From JAIRNF01 sp031551125 (lineage in GTDB: Bacteria; Bacteroidota; Bacteroidia; Bacteroidales; UBA932): 64,000 nt of DNA. Every line of letters begins with the position of its first letter. Position 1 is the stretch's first letter. The DNA lies in assembly GCA_031551125.1 (NCBI GenBank), contig JAVBOB010000010.1:1-64000 (forward strand). The letters run 5' to 3'. The notes under the pieces are model-generated. The model saw only the letters and a list, made by a program, of their open reading frames with translations, was not told the DNA's origin and did no database searches. Positions 59,731-64,000 of this stretch are shown piece after piece. The position numbers were made by a program, and so were the translations under genes.

Positions 59731-61653
59731 CTATTTCACTTCCTCAAAGTCAACATCGGTTACTTCTTGGTCTCCATTGCTACCAGCGTTGTTGCTTGAG
59801 TCCTGCCCGCCACCGGTATTTCCGGTGTCGTTACCACCTTGCTGTTGCTGGCCGGCCTTATACATTTCTTCCGAAGCAGCTTGCCAAGCGCCTTCCAATT
59901 CTTTCATGGCAGGTTCAATAGCAGCTATATCCTGAGCCTTGTGCGCATCTTTCAGCTTATTCAGCGCATTTTCAATTCCTGATTTTTTATCCGCGCTTAT
60001 CTTATCGCCATACTCTTTCAGCTGTTTTTCGGTGCTGAAAATCATGCTGTCGGCAGCGTTGATTTTATCTACACGTTCACGCTCTTTTTGGTCACTTTCT
60101 TCATTCGCCTTAGCCTCATCACGCATACGTTTAATTTCAGCATCAGTAAGTCCGGACGATGCTTCAATACGTATTTTTTGCTCTTTCCCTGTACCCTTGT
60201 CCTTGGCCGTTACGTGAAGAATACCGTTAGCATCAATATCAAACGTTACTTCAATTTGAGGAACACCACGGGGTGCAGAGGGAATACCGTCAAGGTTAAA
60301 CATACCAATTGTTTTGTTGTCCTTTGCCATTGGACGTTCTCCTTGCAGCACGTGTATCTGTACTGTAGGCTGGTTGTCACTCGCCGTTGAGAAGGTTTCC
60401 GACTTGCGGGTAGGTATGGTAGTATTCGACTCAATAAGCTTGGTAAGCACACCGCCAAAGGTTTCAATACCCAATGAAAGCGGAGTTACATCCAGCAGAA
60501 GAACATCCTTTACCTCACCTGTAAGTACACCACCTTGAATTGCTGCGCCTACTGCTACAACCTCATCAGGGTTTACGTTCTTAGATGGTGTTTTACCAAA
60601 GAAGTTCTCTACCAGCTTCTGTATTGCCGGAATACGTGTTGAACCACCCACTAAAATTACCTCATCAATATCTGACGATTTTAATCCGGCATCGTTCAAC
60701 GCCTTGCGGCAAGGTTCAACGGTGCGTTGAATAAGACTGTCGGCCAGCTGCTCAAACTTAGCGCGGCTAAGTGTTTTTACCAAGTGCTTCGGAACACCGT
60801 CAACCGGCATAATGTAAGGCAGGTTTATTTCAGTCGAAGTTTGGTTTGACAGCTCAATCTTTGCCTTTTCGGCTGCTTCTTTCAACCGTTGTAAGGCCAT
60901 TGGGTCTTTGCGCAAATCCAATCCGCTGTTCTCATTCTTAAACTCTTCTGCCAACCAGTCAATTACAACATGGTCAAAGTCATCACCGCCAAGGTGGGTA
61001 TCACCGTTGGTTGATTTTACTTCAAATACGCCATCACCCAATTCTAGGATGGAAATATCGAACGTACCGCCACCTAGGTCGAATACGGCAATCTTCATAT
61101 CCTTATGCTTCTTATCCATGCCGTAAGCCAGCGCGGCAGCCGTAGGCTCGTTGATAATACGCTTTACCTTAAGGCCTGCAATTTCTCCGGCTTCCTTGGT
61201 TGCCTGACGTTGCGAGTCGCTAAAGTAGGCGGGGACGGTAATAACCGCTTCCGTCACTTCCTGTCCTAAGAAATCTTCAGCTGTTTTCTTCATTTTTTGA
61301 AGAATCATTGCCGAAATTTCTTGAGGTGAGTACATACGGTCGTCTATCTTAATACGAGGAGTATTGTTGTCGCCTCTTACCACATCGTAAGATATGCGAT
61401 TAATTTCGTTCTGTACTTGGTCATAAGTTTCTCCCATAAAACGTTTAATTGAGTAAACCGTTTTCTTGGGATTGGTGATAGCCTGACGTTTTGCAGGGTC
61501 GCCAATTTTACGTTCACCACTTTCAGTAAACGCCACAATGGAAGGGGTGGTACGCTTTCCTTCGCTGTTAATAATCACAACCGGTTCGTTGCCTTCCATT
61601 ACGGCTACGCACGAGTTGGTTGTTCCTAAGTCAATTCCAATAATTTTTCCCAT
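59731..61653 (-). CDS. dnaK: Chaperone DnaK (Hsp70)
   Basis: A 640-residue Hsp70. The ATPase domain (1-385) has G-I-D-L-G-T-T-N-S-C (5-14), F-D-L-G-G-G-T-F-D (about 197-205) and V-G-G-S-T-R-I-P (about 336-343). The linker D-V-L-L-L-D-V-T-P is followed by the substrate domain and a Gly/Gln-rich tail ending E-V-T-D-V-D-F-E-E-V-K. It refolds and holds client proteins with DnaJ and GrpE, neither of which is adjacent. No CIRCE element is seen upstream; instead an inverted repeat at 61778-61810 lies in the divergent spacer. Confidence 0.97.
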   Translation of the reverse strand: MGKIIGIDLGTTNSCVAVMEGNEPVVIINSEGKRTTPSIVAFTESGERKIGDPAKRQAITNPKKTVYSIKRFMGETYDQVQNEINRISYDVVRGDNNTPRIKIDDRMYSPQEISAMILQKMKKTAEDFLGQEVTEAVITVPAYFSDSQRQATKEAGEIAGLKVKRIINEPTAAALAYGMDKKHKDMKIAVFDLGGGTFDISILELGDGVFEVKSTNGDTHLGGDDFDHVVIDWLAEEFKNENSGLDLRKDPMALQRLKEAAEKAKIELSNQTSTEINLPYIMPVDGVPKHLVKTLSRAKFEQLADSLIQRTVEPCRKALNDAGLKSSDIDEVILVGGSTRIPAIQKLVENFFGKTPSKNVNPDEVVAVGAAIQGGVLTGEVKDVLLLDVTPLSLGIETFGGVLTKLIESNTTIPTRKSETFSTASDNQPTVQIHVLQGERPMAKDNKTIGMFNLDGIPSAPRGVPQIEVTFDIDANGILHVTAKDKGTGKEQKIRIEASSGLTDAEIKRMRDEAKANEESDQKERERVDKINAADSMIFSTEKQLKEYGDKISADKKSGIENALNKLKDAHKAQDIAAIEPAMKELEGAWQAASEEMYKAGQQQQGGNDTGNTGGGQDSSNNAGSNGDQEVTDVDFEEVK

Positions 61654-61777
61654 AGCTGATATTATACTTTTGTGTTGTTTTTCGTTTTGTTCCTTTTCCT
61701 ATATCAAGCATTGTACCATTCCTAAAATGCCTGATATTTGGCGAAACATTGTCAGAAAAGAACACAGATGCCGGATT

Positions 61778-61810
61778 AAACTGACATTGATTCGGACAAA
61801 ATGACAGTTT
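61778..61810. promoter_or_regulatory. Inverted repeat in the dnaK-MATE divergent spacer
   Basis: AAACTGACATT and AATGACAGTTT (10 of 11 paired) are separated by 11 nt. A further TTGTCAG word lies at 61749-61755. The arrangement resembles an operator and overlaps the -33 part of the MATE promoter. The bound protein is unknown. Confidence 0.45.
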
Positions 61811-61837
61811 GATAAAAGACAATACTTACTACCTTTG
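61808..61837 (+). promoter_or_regulatory. Promoter of the MATE exporter gene
   Basis: TTTG (61808-61811), 18-nt spacer and TACCTTTG (61830-61837), 33 bp before ATG 61871. It rules out the in-frame ATG at 61835. Confidence 0.65.
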
Positions 61838-61870
61838 CGCTCCATTTACATTTTCTACTTACTTACATTC

Positions 61871-63205
61871 ATGCAACAGCTGCCCGGCTATCAAACTATT
61901 TGGAAAATATCGTTACCCGTTATTTTCAGCCTTTTTGCTCAAAACATTATTGCCGTTACCGACTCCATATTTTTAAGTAACGTAGGCATAGTTGAGTTTG
62001 ACGCATCGGCCATAGGTGGTATATACTACTACATACTGTACATGCTGGGCTTTGGTTTTACTACAGGTACACAAATTCTTATAGCCCGTCGTAATGGAGA
62101 AAAGCGGTATAAGCAAATTGGTATGTTGATGGAGAACTGCTGGTACTTCCTGCTGCTAGGCGCTGCACTGCTTATCCCCATTTCGAAGTATATTACCCCT
62201 GCAATTCTAAAAAGCATTGTAAGTTCGGATAATGTACTGGCTGCTACCATAGAGTTTATTGATTACCGGATATACGGGTTATTTTTCGCTTATATTGTTG
62301 CGTCATTCCGCGCTTTCCACGTAGGCACAACAAAGAGTTCGGTACTTATACTTGATGGGTTGATAATGGCGGTAGTCAACATTTTTCTGGCCTACGGATT
62401 AATTTTCGGTAAATTCGGATTCCCCGAAATGGGGTTGAAGGGTGCTGCTATTGCAACGGTTATCTCCGAGTTTGTTGCAATGACATTCCTCATTCTATAC
62501 AACTTAAACAAGAAAAAGCGCAAAACTTACCTGCTGTTTTGCTTTCGGAAAGTAAACTTTAAGGCGTTGGGTAGCATGCTAAGCGTGTCTATTTACATTA
62601 TGATATTGTACTTTATATCCATTGGCAGCTGGTTTGCATTCTTCATTATTATTGAGCAATCCGGTGAGCGTAACCTTGCCATATCCAATATTGTACGTAG
62701 TATTTATAGCCTTATTCTGCTTCCGGGTTGGGCTTATACGGCCACCGTCAGCTCTTTGGTAAGCAATGCGTTTGGTGCAGGAAAAGTAGAGTACGTTATA
62801 CCCATAATACGTAAAGTAGCCAAGATGGGATTTATTACCGCAGCATGCGTTTCGATTATTGTGGTGGCGGTAGGACATTGGCTTCTTATTCCCTATACGC
62901 TGAAAGACCCCAGCTTAGTTGCAGCCAGCTTGCCATCATTATATGTGGTTGCTTTAGCCAATATTATATTTGGTATTACCGGTATTATATTCAACGGTAT
63001 AACCGGAACAGGGAGAACAAGCGTTATTATGATACTTGAAACCGGCGTTTTGGTTGTTTACCTATTTACGGCTTACTTGTTTGTGAAGGCATTTCCGCTC
63101 AACGTAGAGGTTGCTTGGTGCTCTGAGCTGATTTACTGGCTTCTTATCGGGGTGCTTTCCGCCTGCTATCTCAAATGGGGACGGTGGAGAGAGGTACGTA
63201 TATAA
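61871..63205 (+). CDS. MATE-family efflux transporter
   Basis: A 444-residue inner-membrane exporter with about 12 helices in two homologous halves. N-terminal M-Q-Q-L-P-G-Y-Q-T-I-W-K-I-S-L-P-V, and helix motifs N-I-I-A-V-T-D-S-I-F-L and G-F-T-T-G-T-Q-I-L-I-A-R-R (about 72-84). MATE proteins expel cationic drugs or dyes using Na+ or H+. The start was moved to ATG 61871 because the promoter covers the upstream Met. Divergent from dnaK. Confidence 0.9.
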   Translation: MQQLPGYQTIWKISLPVIFSLFAQNIIAVTDSIFLSNVGIVEFDASAIGGIYYYILYMLGFGFTTGTQILIARRNGEKRYKQIGMLMENCWYFLLLGAALLIPISKYITPAILKSIVSSDNVLAATIEFIDYRIYGLFFAYIVASFRAFHVGTTKSSVLILDGLIMAVVNIFLAYGLIFGKFGFPEMGLKGAAIATVISEFVAMTFLILYNLNKKKRKTYLLFCFRKVNFKALGSMLSVSIYIMILYFISIGSWFAFFIIIEQSGERNLAISNIVRSIYSLILLPGWAYTATVSSLVSNAFGAGKVEYVIPIIRKVAKMGFITAACVSIIVVAVGHWLLIPYTLKDPSLVAASLPSLYVVALANIIFGITGIIFNGITGTGRTSVIMILETGVLVVYLFTAYLFVKAFPLNVEVAWCSELIYWLLIGVLSACYLKWGRWREVRI

Positions 63206-63517
63206 AAATTCAAGTCGTTAACCATTACCCCAACCTTCCTAAAGGGGACTTCTTCACCACATAGGCACCTACTATCGTCCTGAAAGGACAACTTAGCTCA
63301 GCCCAACGCAAACGAAGTGGCGCGTTGGGATAGCGTGCGGAAAATTGACAGCGCCCTGAAAGGGCAGCTTATATGGCTATCTCTTTTAAGCCGCCCTTTC
63401 AGGGCGCAGTAAGCAAGGTGCCGTTATTTTTCCCAAGGCGTTGCCATTGGGCTGAACCGAGTTTACGAGCTCACCGAAGGTAAATAAGTTGGTCTTTCAG
63501 ACCGACAATTAAATACA
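63206..63517. repeat. Composite repeat spacer (CCCC, CACATAG and CAGCCCAA families)
   Basis: ACCCCAACCTTCCTAAAGGGG and CCACATAGGCACC at 63225-63270, then CAGCCCAACGCAAACG and GCGCCCTGAAAGGGC / GCCCTTTCAGGGCGC, closing with GTTGCCATTGGGCTGA, and finally GGTCTTTCAGACC. The copy near 49770-49985 shares the outer arms. No gene seen. Confidence 0.75.
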
Positions 63518-64000
63518 TTAAACCATACCTTTTAGCAAGTTGAAGTTTACTCCGGAGGCAATAATTTTTTTCTCCACAGAATCCTTTACTTGCACGAACT
63601 CTTCTAAATTAATTCCCATAACTTCAGCAATATTTCTAGAGTCTAGAATGCCAATACAGTAATGCCAGCACATTTCTAGCTCCTTTTCATTAAAATCCGG
63701 AAATGTTGAAGACAGCTTGAGCTTGGCTTTTCCATATTTATGCTGAAGAAGTGGTAGTAGCTTAACGTCCGCTTTTAAGTCACTAAGTACATCTTCTATC
63801 ATTTCTTTGTCTCCATCCGGTTTCTGCAATTCGTATATGGCTAGGTCTAACATTCGTTGCTTTGAAATAAGCAGCGAGCACTCTTCTGCAGCAAGGTGTT
63901 TAAACGTACTATTTTGCTTTCTAGATGTTTTATATAGCAGGAAAACCGCAACAATTAAGGTTATAAAAGTGCCTACGATTAATAACCGATCATTATTGAG
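63518..64000 (-). CDS. Membrane protein with a possible HTH-like C-terminus (5' part off the right edge)
   Basis: The frame stays open past the internal Met at 63853 to the window edge, giving at least 160 residues. The first visible residues (L-L-I-V-G-T-F-I-T-L-I-V-A-V-F-L-L-Y) form a membrane helix, then a helical stretch. The C-terminus (F-N-E-K-E-L-E-M-C-W-H-Y, then S-R-N-I-A-E-V-M-G-I-N) resembles the tail of Bacteroidota TPR-membrane-LuxR-like regulators, where a helix-turn-helix lies here. That reading is tentative. The N-terminal part is missing. Confidence 0.6.
   Translation of the reverse strand, partial: LNNDRLLIVGTFITLIVAVFLLYKTSRKQNSTFKHLAAEECSLLISKQRMLDLAIYELQKPDGDKEMIEDVLSDLKADVKLLPLLQHKYGKAKLKLSSTFPDFNEKELEMCWHYCIGILDSRNIAEVMGINLEEFVQVKDSVEKKIIASGVNFNLLKGMV

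Noticed and set aside
61654..61870. CIRCE (TTAGCACTC-N9-GAGTGCTAA) upstream of dnaK
   Set aside because: No such sequence is present; only the TGACA-type inverted repeat is seen.
1..64000. tRNA or rRNA genes
   Set aside because: I scanned the spacers by eye for cloverleaf or rRNA-like sequence and saw none; a covariance-model search would be the decisive test.

Overview
This window comes from the chromosome of a member of the phylum Bacteroidota. The evidence is the DUF4293 protein that starts with the family's usual M-I-Q-R-I-Q, an alanine racemase fused to a piece of MurF, a six-domain S1 protein, a TonB receptor with a carboxypeptidase-regulatory-like N-terminus, secreted Ig-repeat/beta-helix proteins, and many promoters of the Bacteroidota form TAnnTTTG. 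Class and genus cannot be fixed from sequence alone. A 2-oxoacid:ferredoxin oxidoreductase operon suggests some anaerobic or microaerobic metabolism.

Layout. 1-4.4 kb: a very large secreted repeat protein, cut by the left edge. 4.8-9.5 kb: nucleoside phosphorylase, DUF4293 protein, rmuC, yggS and two small membrane proteins, one apparently frameshifted. 9.7-16.1 kb: TonB-dependent receptor, secreted TPR-like protein, two tandem paralogous membrane proteins with a winged-helix regulator, and a K+/H+ antiporter. 16.3-20.5 kb: four-gene 2-oxoacid:ferredoxin oxidoreductase operon and an aminotransferase. 21-30 kb: immunity-like orphan, S41 protease, guaA, rnz-rpsA, and a DUF362/secreted protein pair. 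30.2-38.9 kb: dihydroorotate-dehydrogenase-like protein, then a TetR / TolC / membrane fusion / two ATPases / two permeases export operon. A four-helix-bundle gene flanked by inverted repeats sits antisense inside that operon. 39.2-46.8 kb: thiolase, MaoC hydratase, SDR reductase, gmk, DUF58-like and transglutaminase-like proteins. 46.9-48.2 kb: an AT-rich two-gene island, a membrane-anchored dCTP-deaminase-fold protein overlapping a cytidine-deaminase-like gene. 48.3-64 kb: housekeeping genes (metallophosphatase, rsmE, PhoH-like, alr with MurF remnant, tdk, rsmI, hydroxyacid dehydrogenase, cysteine-dioxygenase-like, ygiQ, dnaK, MATE exporter), ending in a membrane regulator-like gene cut by the right edge.

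Intergenic DNA is unusually structured. At least five families of short palindromic repeats occupy the spacers: CATTGCGAG hairpins, CCCCCTAA/TTAGGGGG elements, CACAGA/CACATAG hairpins, GTAGGG / TATCAATAG repeats and CAGCCCAA hairpins. There are also short-period word arrays such as ACTAATA.

The two best candidates for something undescribed are the deaminase-fold pair at 46.9-48.2 kb, possibly nucleotide sensing or antiphage, and the four-helix-bundle element inserted in the export operon at 33.7-34.2 kb. Neither function is shown by the sequence alone.
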